Source: Novosphingobium aquimarinum | GTDB taxonomy: Bacteria; Pseudomonadota; Alphaproteobacteria; Sphingomonadales; Sphingomonadaceae | Assembly: GCF_009746585.1 (NCBI RefSeq) | Contig: NZ_WRPO01000022.1 | Coordinates: forward strand, 1 to 64,000 | Reading direction: 5' to 3' | DNA length: 64,000 bases | Shown here: positions 17,567 to 27,734 of the stretch, in pieces | How the letters are laid out: every line of letters starts with the position of its first letter | How positions within the stretch are numbered: the first letter of the stretch is position 1 | The notes under the pieces: generated by a model | Seen by the model: only the letters and a program-made list of their open reading frames with translations | What the model was told of the DNA's origin: nothing | Database searches by the model: none | Position numbers and translations under genes: made by a program

Positions 17567-18271
17567 ATGTGCCGGCCCCTCATGTTTCTCGCTTTGCTGT
17601 TCGCCTTTGGCGCGACTCCGCTGTCGGCGCACGAAACGATCTACGAGATCATCGAGACGTACGAACTTCGCGCGGATGGTAGCGAGCGCTTCCTTGGGGC
17701 GGTGCAGCAGCCGGTCCATCCAGCGACCGCTGCTAGCGATACGGCGATCGCCGCCTTCGGCCCGTTTCGCGTGCTCGACGATCGCCGCGCCGCGCTGGTC
17801 GACGTCACGGGTCCGGCCACGCCCGGGCAGTTCGCGGCGATGCTGCGGGCGTATCCCCAGATCGCCGAGCTCGACATGATCGATTGTCCCGGCACGGAAG
17901 ACGACCACGCCAACTTGCGGCTGGGCCGGATGATCCGCTCCGCCGGGATCGCGACGCGCGTGCCGGCCGGAGGCTCGGTGCGGTCGGGCGCGGTCGAGCT
18001 GTTCGTTGCCGGCGCGCGCCGGACAGTGGAGCCTGGTGCCGAATTCGCGGTCCATGCCTGGCTCGACGATAGCGGCCACGAGGCCGACGACTATGCGCTC
18101 GCCGATCCCGAAAATGCCAAGTACCTCGCCTATTATCGCGAAATGGGCATGAGCCCGATCGAGGCCGAAGCGTTCTATGCCATGACCAACTCGGCCCCGC
18201 ATGCTTCCGCGCGCTGGCTTAATGCCTCGCAGATGGCGTTGTGGGTGCGGCTCGACAGTCCGGTCGGCTAA
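17567..18271 (+). CDS. Exported ClpP-like (COG3904-type) protein
   Basis: A 234-residue protein with an N-terminal signal (LMFLALLFAFGATPLSA). The body follows the ClpP/crotonase fold as seen in periplasmic COG3904 proteins: ELDMIDCPGTEDDHANLRLG, then IATRVPAGGSVRSGAVELFV (Ser near residue 144 where ClpP-like proteins place the nucleophile), then AGARRTVEPGAEFAVHAW with a His in the usual place. The C-terminal third contains MGMSPIEAEAFYAMTN. Hydrolase activity is not proven by the motifs. The ATG at 17567 is preferred to an in-frame GTG 18 bp upstream. Probably a monocistronic periplasmic protein. Confidence 0.6.
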   Translation: MCRPLMFLALLFAFGATPLSAHETIYEIIETYELRADGSERFLGAVQQPVHPATAASDTAIAAFGPFRVLDDRRAALVDVTGPATPGQFAAMLRAYPQIAELDMIDCPGTEDDHANLRLGRMIRSAGIATRVPAGGSVRSGAVELFVAGARRTVEPGAEFAVHAWLDDSGHEADDYALADPENAKYLAYYREMGMSPIEAEAFYAMTNSAPHASARWLNASQMALWVRLDSPVG

Positions 18272-18343
18272 ACGTCCCTGTCAGCTTCGGATTCAATCCG
18301 CTAGATCTGCGTGTCTTGCGCGCGACCTAGCGGAGATCCGTGA

Positions 18344-19276
18344 TTGCGACCGTCTTACGATCCCGAGAGCCTGCGGGGCGCCAGCATCGTCATTGGCACG
18401 CCGATGTACGATGGGCGCTGCCATTCGGCGTTTCTGCACGGCATGTGTCAGCTCACCGCCCTGTGCAATCAGCACGGTGTGTCGCTGCAAGTGTGTTTCC
18501 CTTGCGGCGACGCGCTGATCACCACGGCGCGAAACACGCTGTGCGACCGGTTCCTGCAATCGGCGGCGCAGCACCTGGTGATGATCGATTCGGATATCGG
18601 GTTCGAAGCGGCCGACGTCTTCGATCTGCTGGCGATCCAACGCCGCGACGGCAGCGACAATCCCTACGACGTGCTCGCCGCGCCCTATCCGCTCAAGCGG
18701 CTCGACTGGAACAGCATCGCCAGGGCGGTCGAACTGGGGCTGGCGGCGCAGGACCCGGCGCAGCTCGAGCGCTTCGCGAGCGACATCGGCCTGCATCTCG
18801 CACGAGGTGGCAGTTTCGCACTGGGCAGCCCGGTCGAAGTGACGCAGGCGGGCACTGGCTTCGTCAGCATCCGCCGGCGCACGCTCGAACGGTTTCGCGA
18901 GGCTTTCCCCGAACGGCGCTACAAGGCGGGCGCCAACGACCGCGCCGAGGGATCGAGCCCCGTCATCACCCAGTTCTTCGAAACCGCGACGCAAGGCGGA
19001 ACGGAAACGCTGGAGGCCGACTTGCGTGCCTTTCTGGAAAGCCATCCCGAGGCCGGCCCGACGCAAGTCCTCGCTTTTCTCGAAGAACGGCGGCAAGCGA
19101 TCAGCACCTATGTCTCGGAAGATTATCACTTCTGCCGACAAGTCCGCAGTATCGGACTGCAGGTCTGGACATGTCCGTGGATCAACCTCACGCACACCGG
19201 AAGCGTGACCTTCCGTTCGCAGCTTTCGGAGCTGGCGCGCGTGCGCGGGGCGATCAACGGGCCGGCGGATGCTTGA
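18344..19276 (+). CDS. Glycosyltransferase-like (GT-A, Anp1/family 2-type) protein
   Basis: A 310-residue protein with a TTG start and GGAG 8 bp upstream. Motifs fit a GT-A nucleotide-sugar transferase: IVIGTPMYDGRCH at the N-terminus, a CGDALITTARN element, and a DSD metal-binding triplet in HLVMIDSDIGF (about residue 84). SEDYHFCRQVRSIG near residue 262 resembles the acceptor-proximal ED motif of such enzymes. No membrane segment or signal is visible, so it is cytosolic. Donor and acceptor are unknown. It stands alone and is followed by a rho-independent terminator. Confidence 0.65.
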   Translation: MRPSYDPESLRGASIVIGTPMYDGRCHSAFLHGMCQLTALCNQHGVSLQVCFPCGDALITTARNTLCDRFLQSAAQHLVMIDSDIGFEAADVFDLLAIQRRDGSDNPYDVLAAPYPLKRLDWNSIARAVELGLAAQDPAQLERFASDIGLHLARGGSFALGSPVEVTQAGTGFVSIRRRTLERFREAFPERRYKAGANDRAEGSSPVITQFFETATQGGTETLEADLRAFLESHPEAGPTQVLAFLEERRQAISTYVSEDYHFCRQVRSIGLQVWTCPWINLTHTGSVTFRSQLSELARVRGAINGPADA

Positions 19277-19316
19277 CTCTCGCGCGTAGCTCCATTAACG
19301 GCCCCGTCTGTTCAGC

Positions 19317-19344
19317 GGTCGCCCTGTTGCGGGCGGCCCTTTTT
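19317..19344 (+). terminator. Rho-independent terminator after the glycosyltransferase-like gene
   Basis: GGTCGCCC (19317-19324), a TGTTGC loop, GGGCGGCC (19331-19338), then C and five T. The stem has 8 pairs with one G-U. It separates the upstream gene from the rpmH operon, whose promoter should lie at or after this site. Confidence 0.75.
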
Positions 19345-19384
19345 GTTCGCGCCAAGCGGCGCGATAACTTGTTCGAGGTTTGCA

Positions 19385-19519
19385 ATGAAGCGCACATTCC
19401 AGCCCAGCCGCCTTGTCCGCAAGCGCCGCCATGGCTTCCGCGCCCGCAAGGCGACCCCCGGTGGCCGCAAGGTGCTGCGTGCCCGCCGCGCCCGCGGTCG
19501 CAACAAGCTGTCCGCCTGA
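19385..19519 (+). CDS. rpmH: 50S ribosomal protein L34
   Basis: A 44-residue highly basic protein beginning [19 protein letters not shown] and ending with the typical RGRNKLSA tail. L34 is a late-assembly protein of the large subunit. It heads the conserved rpmH-rnpA-yidD-yidC-engB block; rnpA begins 7 bp after its stop. Confidence 0.98.
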   Translation: MKRTFQPSRLVRKRRHGFRARKATPGGRKVLRARRARGRNKLSA

Positions 19520-19526
19520 TCGCTCG

Positions 19527-19898
19527 ATGAGCGGCCGTCCGCAGGGGATGACCCGGCGGGCCGATTATCTTGCCGCCAACCGGGGTGTGCGTGTCGCGCG
19601 TCCCGGTTTCGTGCTGCTCGCCAGACCCAACGGCGGCGAGGCGATGCGTTACGGCATTACCGTCACCAAGCGTATCGGCAATGCTGTCGTCCGCAATCGG
19701 ATGAAGCGGCGCTTTCGCGAACTGCTCTGGTCGATCCTGCCCGAAAAGGGGCTGGCCGGTTACGATCACGTGCTGATCGGCCGCGAGACCGGGATCGAAC
19801 GCGATTTCGATGCGCTGCGCGGTGAACTCATCGCCGCGCTCGATCGTGCCCGCGCCGGCAAGGGCGACCCGCCGCGCCGCCCGAGGAAGCGCAAGTGA
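19527..19898 (+). CDS. rnpA: Ribonuclease P protein component
   Basis: A 123-residue basic protein that assists RNase P RNA in removing 5' leaders of tRNA precursors. The RNR motif region is present ([16 protein letters not shown], about residues 52-67), together with the N-terminal [18 protein letters not shown] strand. The C-terminus has a basic, Pro-rich tail. The ATG at 19527 lies 7 bp after the L34 stop; a second in-frame ATG at 19548 would remove seven residues. The stop overlaps the yidD GTG by 4 bp. Confidence 0.96.
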   Translation: MSGRPQGMTRRADYLAANRGVRVARPGFVLLARPNGGEAMRYGITVTKRIGNAVVRNRMKRRFRELLWSILPEKGLAGYDHVLIGRETGIERDFDALRGELIAALDRARAGKGDPPRRPRKRK

Positions 19899-20155
19899 GT
19901 GCCAAGGCTCTGGTGCTCAAGGCGGTCTCCGGTTTCGGCTGGCTGGTGCGCGGCATGCTCATCCTCCTCGCCCGGGCCTGGCAACTCGGCCCGTCGCGAG
20001 TGATGCCGCCTTCTTGTCGTTATGCACCTTCGTGCTCGCAATACGCGATCGAGGCGATCGAAAAGCACGGCGCGATTAGGGGTGGCTGGCTCGCGACCAA
20101 GCGTATATTGCGCTGCCATCCCTGGGGGGGGCACGGTTACGATCCGGTGCCCTGA
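19895..20155 (+). CDS. yidD: Membrane protein insertion efficiency factor YidD
   Basis: An 86-residue protein starting at a GTG that overlaps the rnpA stop (GTGA). It has the family hallmark [18 protein letters not shown] with conserved Cys residues and the C-terminal [14 protein letters not shown]. An amphipathic N-terminal helix attaches it to the inner face of the membrane. It assists YidC-dependent membrane protein insertion, in line with its position between rnpA and yidC. Confidence 0.96.
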   Translation: MSAKALVLKAVSGFGWLVRGMLILLARAWQLGPSRVMPPSCRYAPSCSQYAIEAIEKHGAIRGGWLATKRILRCHPWGGHGYDPVP

Positions 20156-20203
20156 GGTGGCTCTGGCGAGCCGCACAAGACATCGGATGGCTTAGGAACT
20201 TTC

Positions 20204-21982
20204 GTGGATAATCAGCGCAACATCATCCTTGCAGTCCTGCTGACGGCGCTCGTGCTTTTCGGCTGGGACGCGGCGGTGGGCTATTTCTACCCGCAGGCGG
20301 ACACGCCCACCAAGGTGGAGCAGCAAGGCGGCGCCGATGCCGCGGTGAGCCCGACCAAGCCGACTCGCGAGGGTGGCTTGCGCGATGCGACGGATCTCGC
20401 GCTCGAGAAAAAGGATCTCGACCAGGCGCTGGCCGAAGGCGGCCGCGTGCCGATTGAGGCGCCAGGCATTTCGGGTTCGATCAACCTCAAGGGCGCGGTG
20501 ATCGACGATCTCGTGCTCAACCGCCACCGCGAGACGGTGAAGAAGGATTCGGGCCCGGTCCGTCTGTTCTCGCCCGCCGGAACCCCCGCGCAGCAGTTCG
20601 CGCAGTTCGGCTGGGTCGGCGAGGGTGTCCAGGTGCCCAATGCGGGCACCGTGTGGCAAGTCGCCGACGGCGCGAAGCTGACGCCGTCGACCCCGGTGAC
20701 GCTGACCACGCGTAATGGTGCCGGCCAGGTCTTCACTCTGACGTTCGCGGTCGATGACAACTATCTCATCACGGCCAAGCAGACGCTGGGCAATGCCGGC
20801 AACGGCGCGGTCGCGGTGCAGCCGTTCGGCCTGCTCAACCGAACCGACAAGACCGCCAGCCTCGATACCTGGAACGTCCATTCGGGCCCGATCGGAGCGT
20901 TCGATGGTTCGGTTTCGTTCGGACCAAATTACGACGATCTCGTCGATGATGGCACGGTGGCGCCAGCTGGCCGCGCCAACTGGGCGGGCTTCACCGACGT
21001 CTACTGGATGTCCGCGATTGCGCCGGTGAATGCGCGCGCCGAAGGCACGTTCCGCTCGCTCGGCAACAACCTGTTCCGCGCAGACGTGATCTATGATCCC
21101 GTCGTGGTGCAACCGGGCCAGCAAGTCAGCCGCACCAGCAAGCTGTTCGCCGGCGCCAAAGAGCACACCGTGCTCGACGCTTATGAAGCAGGCGGCATCA
21201 CCAATTTCGGCCTCGCGATCGACTGGGGCTGGTTCCGCTGGTTCGAAAAGCCGATCTTCTGGGTGCTGATCTCGCTGTTCAACCTGGTCGGCAACTTCGG
21301 CGTGGCGATCATCCTGCTCACCTGCATCGTGCGCGGCATCATGTTCCCGGTCGCCCAGCGCGGCTTCGCCTCGATGGCGGCGATGAAGGCGATCCAGCCG
21401 AAGATGAAGGCGATCCAGGATCGCTACAAGGACGACAAGCAGAAGCAGCAGCAGGAGATCATGAAGCTGTACAAGGACGAAGGCGTCAACCCGGTCGCCG
21501 GGTGCCTTCCGATGCTGCTGCAGATTCCGGTGTTCTTCGCGCTCTACAAAGTGCTGATCCTGGCGATCGAGATGCGCCACCAGCCCTTCGTGCTATGGAT
21601 CAAGGATCTGTCCGCGCCCGATCCGCTGCACATCCTCAACTTGTTCGGGCTGCTGCCGTTCGATCCGCCGAGCTTCCTCGGCATCGGTATTCTGGCGCTG
21701 CTGCTGGGCATCACGATGTTCCTGCAGTTCAAGCTGAACCCGGCCCAGATGGACCCGATCCAGCAGCAGATGTTCATGATCATGCCCTGGTTCATGATGT
21801 TCATCATGGCGCCGTTCGCGGCGGGCCTGCTGATCTACTGGATCACCTCGAACCTGCTGACGATCGCGCAGCAGAAGTATCTCTATTCGCGGCATCCGCA
21901 ACTGAAGGCGCAAGCCGACAAGGACGCGGCCGATCGCAAACGCGCGGCCGAACGCGACAAGACCGCCAAGGGCGGCGCCTGA
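20204..21982 (+). CDS. yidC: Membrane protein insertase YidC
   Basis: A 592-residue inner-membrane insertase of the Oxa1/Alb3/YidC family, working alone or with SecYEG. The N-terminal membrane anchor (NIILAVLLTALVLFGW) is followed by a large periplasmic beta domain (about 60-345), then the conserved insertase core with TM2 near 358-385 (FWVLISLFNLVGNFG) and three later helices ending in GLLIYWITSNLLTIAQQ. The cytoplasmic hairpin MKAIQPKMKAIQDRYKDDKQ and the NPVAGCLPMLLQIPVFFALY helix are clear. Start is a GTG. Length is typical for Gram-negative YidC; the basic C-tail is common in alphaproteobacteria. Confidence 0.97.
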   Translation: MDNQRNIILAVLLTALVLFGWDAAVGYFYPQADTPTKVEQQGGADAAVSPTKPTREGGLRDATDLALEKKDLDQALAEGGRVPIEAPGISGSINLKGAVIDDLVLNRHRETVKKDSGPVRLFSPAGTPAQQFAQFGWVGEGVQVPNAGTVWQVADGAKLTPSTPVTLTTRNGAGQVFTLTFAVDDNYLITAKQTLGNAGNGAVAVQPFGLLNRTDKTASLDTWNVHSGPIGAFDGSVSFGPNYDDLVDDGTVAPAGRANWAGFTDVYWMSAIAPVNARAEGTFRSLGNNLFRADVIYDPVVVQPGQQVSRTSKLFAGAKEHTVLDAYEAGGITNFGLAIDWGWFRWFEKPIFWVLISLFNLVGNFGVAIILLTCIVRGIMFPVAQRGFASMAAMKAIQPKMKAIQDRYKDDKQKQQQEIMKLYKDEGVNPVAGCLPMLLQIPVFFALYKVLILAIEMRHQPFVLWIKDLSAPDPLHILNLFGLLPFDPPSFLGIGILALLLGITMFLQFKLNPAQMDPIQQQMFMIMPWFMMFIMAPFAAGLLIYWITSNLLTIAQQKYLYSRHPQLKAQADKDAADRKRAAERDKTAKGGA

Positions 21983-21983
21983 G

Positions 21984-22634
21984 GTGACCGAGCCCGGCGA
22001 GACTGCGGACGGGGTCGAGGAACGCGCCAGGCGGCTGTTCTCCGGCCCGGTGACGTTCCTCAAGAGCGCGCCGCAGCTCAAGTTTCTGCCCGATCCGGAC
22101 ATGCCCGAGATCGCGTTCTGCGGTCGCTCGAACGTGGGCAAGAGCTCGCTGCTGAACGCGCTGACCGGACGCAAAGCGATCGCGCGCACGTCGGTGACGC
22201 CGGGGCGCACGCAAGAGCTCAATTTCTTCTGCGTGGGCGAACCGGTGCAGTTCCGGCTGGTCGACATGCCCGGCTATGGTTTTGCCAAGGCCCCGCCCGC
22301 GGTGGTGGAGACCTGGCGCCGGCTGGTGCGTGATTTCCTGCGTGGCCGGGTGGTGCTGAAGCGCACGCTGCTGCTGATCGACAGCCGCCACGGCATCAAG
22401 CCTGTCGATGCCGAAATGATGAAGATGCTCGACGAAGCCGCGGCAGGCTACCGCATCGTCCTCACCAAGGCGGACAAGATCAAGGCGAGCGAACTCGAAA
22501 AGGTCACCGCCGCGACGCAAGCCGAGGCCCGCAAGCATGTGGCCGCTTATCCCGAGATCCATGTGACTTCGGCCGAAAAGGGGCTAGGCATCGCCCAACT
22601 GCGCGGCGCGGTGCTGGCGGACGCCGAGATCTAA
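21984..22634 (+). CDS. engB: Ribosome biogenesis GTP-binding protein EngB (YsxC/YihA)
   Basis: A 216-residue TrmE-Era-EngA-EngB-Septin GTPase required for large-subunit assembly and division. G1 GRSNVGKSSLLNAL (about residues 47-60), G2 VTPGRTQELNFF, G3 DMPGYGFA, G4 TKADK and G5 TSAEKG are all intact. The GTG start lies one base after the yidC stop, with GAGG just upstream, so translation is coupled. It is the last gene of the rpmH operon; a stem-loop follows. Confidence 0.96.
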   Translation: MTEPGETADGVEERARRLFSGPVTFLKSAPQLKFLPDPDMPEIAFCGRSNVGKSSLLNALTGRKAIARTSVTPGRTQELNFFCVGEPVQFRLVDMPGYGFAKAPPAVVETWRRLVRDFLRGRVVLKRTLLLIDSRHGIKPVDAEMMKMLDEAAAGYRIVLTKADKIKASELEKVTAATQAEARKHVAAYPEIHVTSAEKGLGIAQLRGAVLADAEI

Positions 22635-22652
22635 GCCCAGAGCGGCACCCGT

Positions 22653-22751
22653 CGATTTTCCCTGGACGCAACCCCTTGGATGCGCCGGGAAATGAGACGA
22701 TCCAAACCAGAAAATAAGAATTGTTAGGCCTCGGGGGGTGGCAACCCCCCG
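22653..22751. promoter_or_regulatory. Two stem-loops between engB and the betaine synthesis genes
   Basis: First, TTTCCC near 22658 pairs with GGGAAA near 22687, with GG-CGCA/TGCG-CC inside, forming an interrupted hairpin. Second, CGGGGGGT (22732-22739), loop GGCA, ACCCCCCG (22744-22751) is a perfect 8-bp stem. Neither is followed by a T run, so plain rho-independent termination is unlikely; they could be a leader structure for the methyltransferase mRNA or rho-linked 3' processing of the engB message. The 228-bp gap contains no gene. Confidence 0.45.
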
Positions 22752-22862
22752 GGGAAAATGTTAGCTGCCGCGCGACCAACCAACAGACTGCTGAATGAAA
22801 GTGTCGCGCGTAGTCGAACGCTGCGACCTGTAGCATGTCGGATCCTGAAGGGGGAACCATTC

Positions 22863-23693
22863 TTGGTAGACACCAGAGCTGTATTCGCGCCGGATCAACG
22901 ACAAAGTTATGGTAATGATCCGTTGTCTGTTCGTGAGACGGATAAGTATACATCGGAATATGTACGCGGCTTCGTCGACAAGTGGGACGAATTGATCGAT
23001 TGGGATCAGCGGGCGGAAAGTGAAGGCCGCTTTTTCATCGATGTTCTGAAGGCGCGCGGCAAGCACGCCGTGCTCGACGTGGCGACCGGCACCGGGTTCC
23101 ATTCGGTGCAATTGCTCAAGGCCGGGTTCAACGTGTTCTCGGCGGACGGTTCTGCCGAAATGCTCGCCAAGGCCTTCCAGAACGGCATGCGGCATGATGT
23201 GGTGCTCAAGACCATCCATGCCGACTGGCGCTGGCTGAATCGCGACGTGCACGGAAAATTCGATGCGATCATCTGCCTCGGCAACAGCTTCACGCACTTG
23301 TTCGACGAATCCGACCGACGCCGCGCCCTGGCCGAGTTCTACGCCGCGCTGAAGCACGACGGCATCCTCATCATCGATCAGCGCAATTACGACGGCATTC
23401 TCGACAACGGGTTCTCGACCAAGCACCGGTATTATTACTGCGGCGATCAGGTCGTGGCCAAGCCGGTCCACATCGACGAGGGGCTGGCCCGGTTCGAATA
23501 CAGCTTCCCCGACGGCTCGAAGCACAATCTCAACATGTTTCCGCTGCGTCGCACCTATCTGCGCGGACTGCTGGAGGACTCCGGGTTCCGCAAGATCCAC
23601 ACCTACGGTGATTTCCTCGAAGAGGCGGAAGAGCCCAATCCGGATTTTTTCATTCACATCGCCGAGAAGACCTACGAAGGGGACGACGCATGA
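22863..23693 (+). CDS. gsmt: Glycine/sarcosine N-methyltransferase
   Basis: A 276-residue class I SAM-dependent methyltransferase. In the family it methylates glycine to sarcosine and then dimethylglycine, the first two steps of de novo glycine betaine synthesis. Evidence: YVRGFVDKWDELIDWDQR at the N-terminus, SAM motif I DVATGTGFHSVQLLK, and DAIICLGNSFTHLFDE, all typical of GSMT. The TTG at 22863 is chosen because AGGGGGA lies 7 bp upstream and homology starts soon after; an upstream frame without homology is also open. The stop overlaps the next ATG by 4 bp, so the two enzymes are coupled. Confidence 0.88.
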   Translation: MVDTRAVFAPDQRQSYGNDPLSVRETDKYTSEYVRGFVDKWDELIDWDQRAESEGRFFIDVLKARGKHAVLDVATGTGFHSVQLLKAGFNVFSADGSAEMLAKAFQNGMRHDVVLKTIHADWRWLNRDVHGKFDAIICLGNSFTHLFDESDRRRALAEFYAALKHDGILIIDQRNYDGILDNGFSTKHRYYYCGDQVVAKPVHIDEGLARFEYSFPDGSKHNLNMFPLRRTYLRGLLEDSGFRKIHTYGDFLEEAEEPNPDFFIHIAEKTYEGDDA

Positions 23694-24520
23694 ACGACGT
23701 TGCCCAAGGCGTCGCGGTTGCGCGCGACTACTACGACAGCGACGAGGCGGACGGCTTCTACAGCGCGATCTGGGGCGGTGAAGACATCCACATCGGTCTC
23801 TACGACGAGACCGACGACATCCGCGAGGCCAGTCGGCGCACGGTCGAGAGCATGATCGCGCGCGTCGGCGACGTTGCCGGAAAGCGCGTGATCGATCTCG
23901 GTTCGGGCTACGGGGGCGCCGCGCGCGTGCTCGCGGCCAAGGGTGCCCACGTCACCTGCCTCAACCTCTCGAAAGTCGAGAACGAGCGGAACCGCAAGCT
24001 CAGCGCCGAGGCCGGTCTCGGCGAGCGGATCGACGTCGTCGACGGATCCTATGATGCTATGCCGTTCGCCGACGGTGGTTACGACATCGCCTGGAGCCAG
24101 GACGCGATCCTCCACGCGCCCGATCGCGCCGCCGTGCTCGACGAGGTTTCGCGCGTGCTGAAGCCGGGCGGACTGTTCGTGTTCCACGATCCGATGCAGG
24201 CCGATGGGTTGGCGGATAGCTCTGCGCTGCAGCCGATCTACGATCGCATCCACTTGCCGGACCTCGCTTCGATCGGTTTTTATCGCGATGCGCTGCGCGC
24301 GCGCGGTTTCGAGGAAGTCGAAACGGACGAGATGACGCACCAGCTGGAGCGCCATTATGCGCGGGTGCGCGAGGAATTGCTGGCACGGCAGGCCGAAATG
24401 GGGCTTCCCGATGCGTTCGTATCCCGTATGGCGGATGGTCTCGGCCATTGGGTCGAGGGTGCGGCGAACGGAAACCTACGCTGGGCCATCATGCTTTACC
24501 GCAAAGGATCGCTAATTTGA
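23690..24520 (+). CDS. sdmt: Sarcosine/dimethylglycine N-methyltransferase
   Basis: A 276-residue SAM-dependent methyltransferase carrying dimethylglycine on to betaine. Motif I is DLGSGYGGAARVLA (about residues 68-81), the post-I acidic region follows in LNLSKVENERNR, and WSQDAILHAPDRAAVLDEV is characteristic of the SDMT/UbiE-like group. The N-terminal YYDSDEADGFYSAIWGGED and HIGLYDETDDI match the family. It starts in the ATGA overlap with the preceding enzyme. The glycine-to-betaine pair plus the BCCT gene 30 bp downstream form an osmoprotection operon. Confidence 0.88.
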   Translation: MNDVAQGVAVARDYYDSDEADGFYSAIWGGEDIHIGLYDETDDIREASRRTVESMIARVGDVAGKRVIDLGSGYGGAARVLAAKGAHVTCLNLSKVENERNRKLSAEAGLGERIDVVDGSYDAMPFADGGYDIAWSQDAILHAPDRAAVLDEVSRVLKPGGLFVFHDPMQADGLADSSALQPIYDRIHLPDLASIGFYRDALRARGFEEVETDEMTHQLERHYARVREELLARQAEMGLPDAFVSRMADGLGHWVEGAANGNLRWAIMLYRKGSLI

Positions 24521-24550
24521 TCGCATTGTACCGCGCGGAGCATCGCTGAG

Positions 24551-26110
<1,560 letters not shown>

Positions 26111-26214
26111 GGTGTCTCCGGGGATCGCGGGGGGCTCGCCGCTCGCGTTCATCCTCGACACCCCTCACCTTAATCTTTAGGGCGACCGTTCGCGCAGCAA
26201 TAGGGACGCCGCCC

Positions 26215-26883
26215 ATGAAGCTGATCATCGGAAACAAGAACTATTCGTCCTGGTCGCTTCGGGCGTGGCTCGCCTGCAAGCAATCGGGCCTGCATTTCGA
26301 GGAGCTGACCGTCCCGATCCTCGGAGAGGACTGGGAGCAGCGCAAGCGCAGCGACGACGACCTGGCGCCGTCCTCCGGCAAAGTGCCGATCCTGTGGGAC
26401 GGCGATGCGGTGGTGTGGGACAGCCTCGCCATCATCGATTATCTCGCCGACAAGGTCGGCCGCGACCGCTTCTGGCCCAAGGAGGACACCGCGCGCGCGA
26501 TGGCGCGTTCGATGGTCGCCGAGATGCATTCGGGATACCTGTCGTTTCGCCGCTCCTGCCCGATGAACATCCGCTCGCGCCTGGCCGGCGTGGAGCTGTC
26601 GCAGGAGGTGCGCGGCGACATCGTGCGCATCCTGCAGCTCTGGGCCGAAGCGCGGGCCCGCTTCGGCAAGGGCGGCCCGTTCCTGTTCGGCAGTTTCTGT
26701 GCCGCGGACATCATCTACGCGCCCGTCATCAGCCGCTTCCTGACTTATGGCATCCCGCTGCCGGGCTTCGCGCAAGGCTATGCCGATGCCATCTGGGAAC
26801 ACGAATGGCTGACCCAATGGGTGCGCGCGGCCGAGGACGAGGAATGGGTGATCGAGCAGTTCGAGATTCCCGTCGGCCAGTGA
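26215..26883 (+). CDS. Glutathione S-transferase family protein
   Basis: A 222-residue protein with an N-terminal thioredoxin-like GST domain (KLIIGNKNYSSWSLRAWLAC, about 2-21; SGKVPILWDGDAVVWDSLAI, about 60-80) and an all-alpha C-terminal domain (about 90-210). The active-site region NYSSWS places Ser/Tyr where GSH-activating residues sit in this subgroup. Substrate is unknown. The ATG at 26215 was chosen because the family start MKLIIGNKNYSSWS begins there, although the frame is open upstream. The stop overlaps the next GTG by 4 bp. Confidence 0.85.
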   Translation: MKLIIGNKNYSSWSLRAWLACKQSGLHFEELTVPILGEDWEQRKRSDDDLAPSSGKVPILWDGDAVVWDSLAIIDYLADKVGRDRFWPKEDTARAMARSMVAEMHSGYLSFRRSCPMNIRSRLAGVELSQEVRGDIVRILQLWAEARARFGKGGPFLFGSFCAADIIYAPVISRFLTYGIPLPGFAQGYADAIWEHEWLTQWVRAAEDEEWVIEQFEIPVGQ

Positions 26884-27722
26884 AGACGTTTCTGGCATTT
26901 GCGCTGGCGCTCGTCGCCGGCCTGGTATCGACACCTGCCCTCGCCTGGGGCGCGTATGGCCACGCAACGACCGCCGCGATCGCGATGGCCAACGTCCAGC
27001 CGCAGACTCGCGCGCGGATCACCGCACTGCTGGCGAAGAGCGCGATCCTGCGCACGCCCAAGTGTCCGATGCGCACGCTGGAGGAAGCTGCGGTCTGGGC
27101 GGACTGTGTCCGCAACGATCGGGTGCGCTGGGGCTATACGTTCCCCTGGCACTACCAGACGCAACCGGTCTGCGAGGCGTTCGATGCGAAGAAGAACTGC
27201 GCGAACGGCACCTGCGTCACCGGGCAGATCGAGCGCGACCGCGCGATTCTCGCGGATCGGTCGCAGCCCGACTACGAGCGAGTGCAGGCCCTTGCCTTCC
27301 TCGTGCACCTCGTCGGCGACGTCCACATGCCGCTGCACAGCGGCGACAACGGCGATCTCGGCGGCAATACCATCGACGCGATGTACGGCATTGCGCCGGG
27401 TCGCAATCTGCACGCGATCTGGGACGGCGCGCTGGCGGAACGCGCGATCTCCTCGGCGCGGCCGCCCCTGATCCGGCGATACGCGGCTGCGGAAAAGGCC
27501 GACATCGCGACGGGAGAGGTCGCCGACTGGGCGCGTGAGAGCTGGCAGCTCGCGCGCGATTTCGTCTACCCGGTCGCAACCGGTGATCTGCCGTGCGAAG
27601 ATTCGCCAGACTCGGTGGTCTGGTCCAACGCGGCGATCGAGGCTGCGATCCCGATCGCCGACGAGCGCATCGTCCAGGCCGGCTTGCGCGCCGCGCGCCT
27701 GCTCGATCAGGCGCTTGGCTAG
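26880..27722 (+). CDS. S1/P1-type nuclease
   Basis: A 280-residue secreted zinc nuclease. A signal peptide (FLAFALALVAGLVSTPALA) ends just before Trp, which in this family becomes the mature N-terminus whose backbone binds zinc (LAWGAYGH). Metal ligands are visible: HLVGDVHMPLHSG and NLHAIWD with His/Asp spacing typical of S1/P1. Two Cys pairs may form disulfides. It would degrade single-stranded nucleic acid or 3'-nucleotides in the periplasm. GTG start, 4-bp overlap with the GST gene; the coupling of a cytosolic GST to an exported nuclease is unexplained. Confidence 0.85.
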   Translation: MKTFLAFALALVAGLVSTPALAWGAYGHATTAAIAMANVQPQTRARITALLAKSAILRTPKCPMRTLEEAAVWADCVRNDRVRWGYTFPWHYQTQPVCEAFDAKKNCANGTCVTGQIERDRAILADRSQPDYERVQALAFLVHLVGDVHMPLHSGDNGDLGGNTIDAMYGIAPGRNLHAIWDGALAERAISSARPPLIRRYAAAEKADIATGEVADWARESWQLARDFVYPVATGDLPCEDSPDSVVWSNAAIEAAIPIADERIVQAGLRAARLLDQALG

Positions 27723-27734
27723 CGCTGGGAGCGC

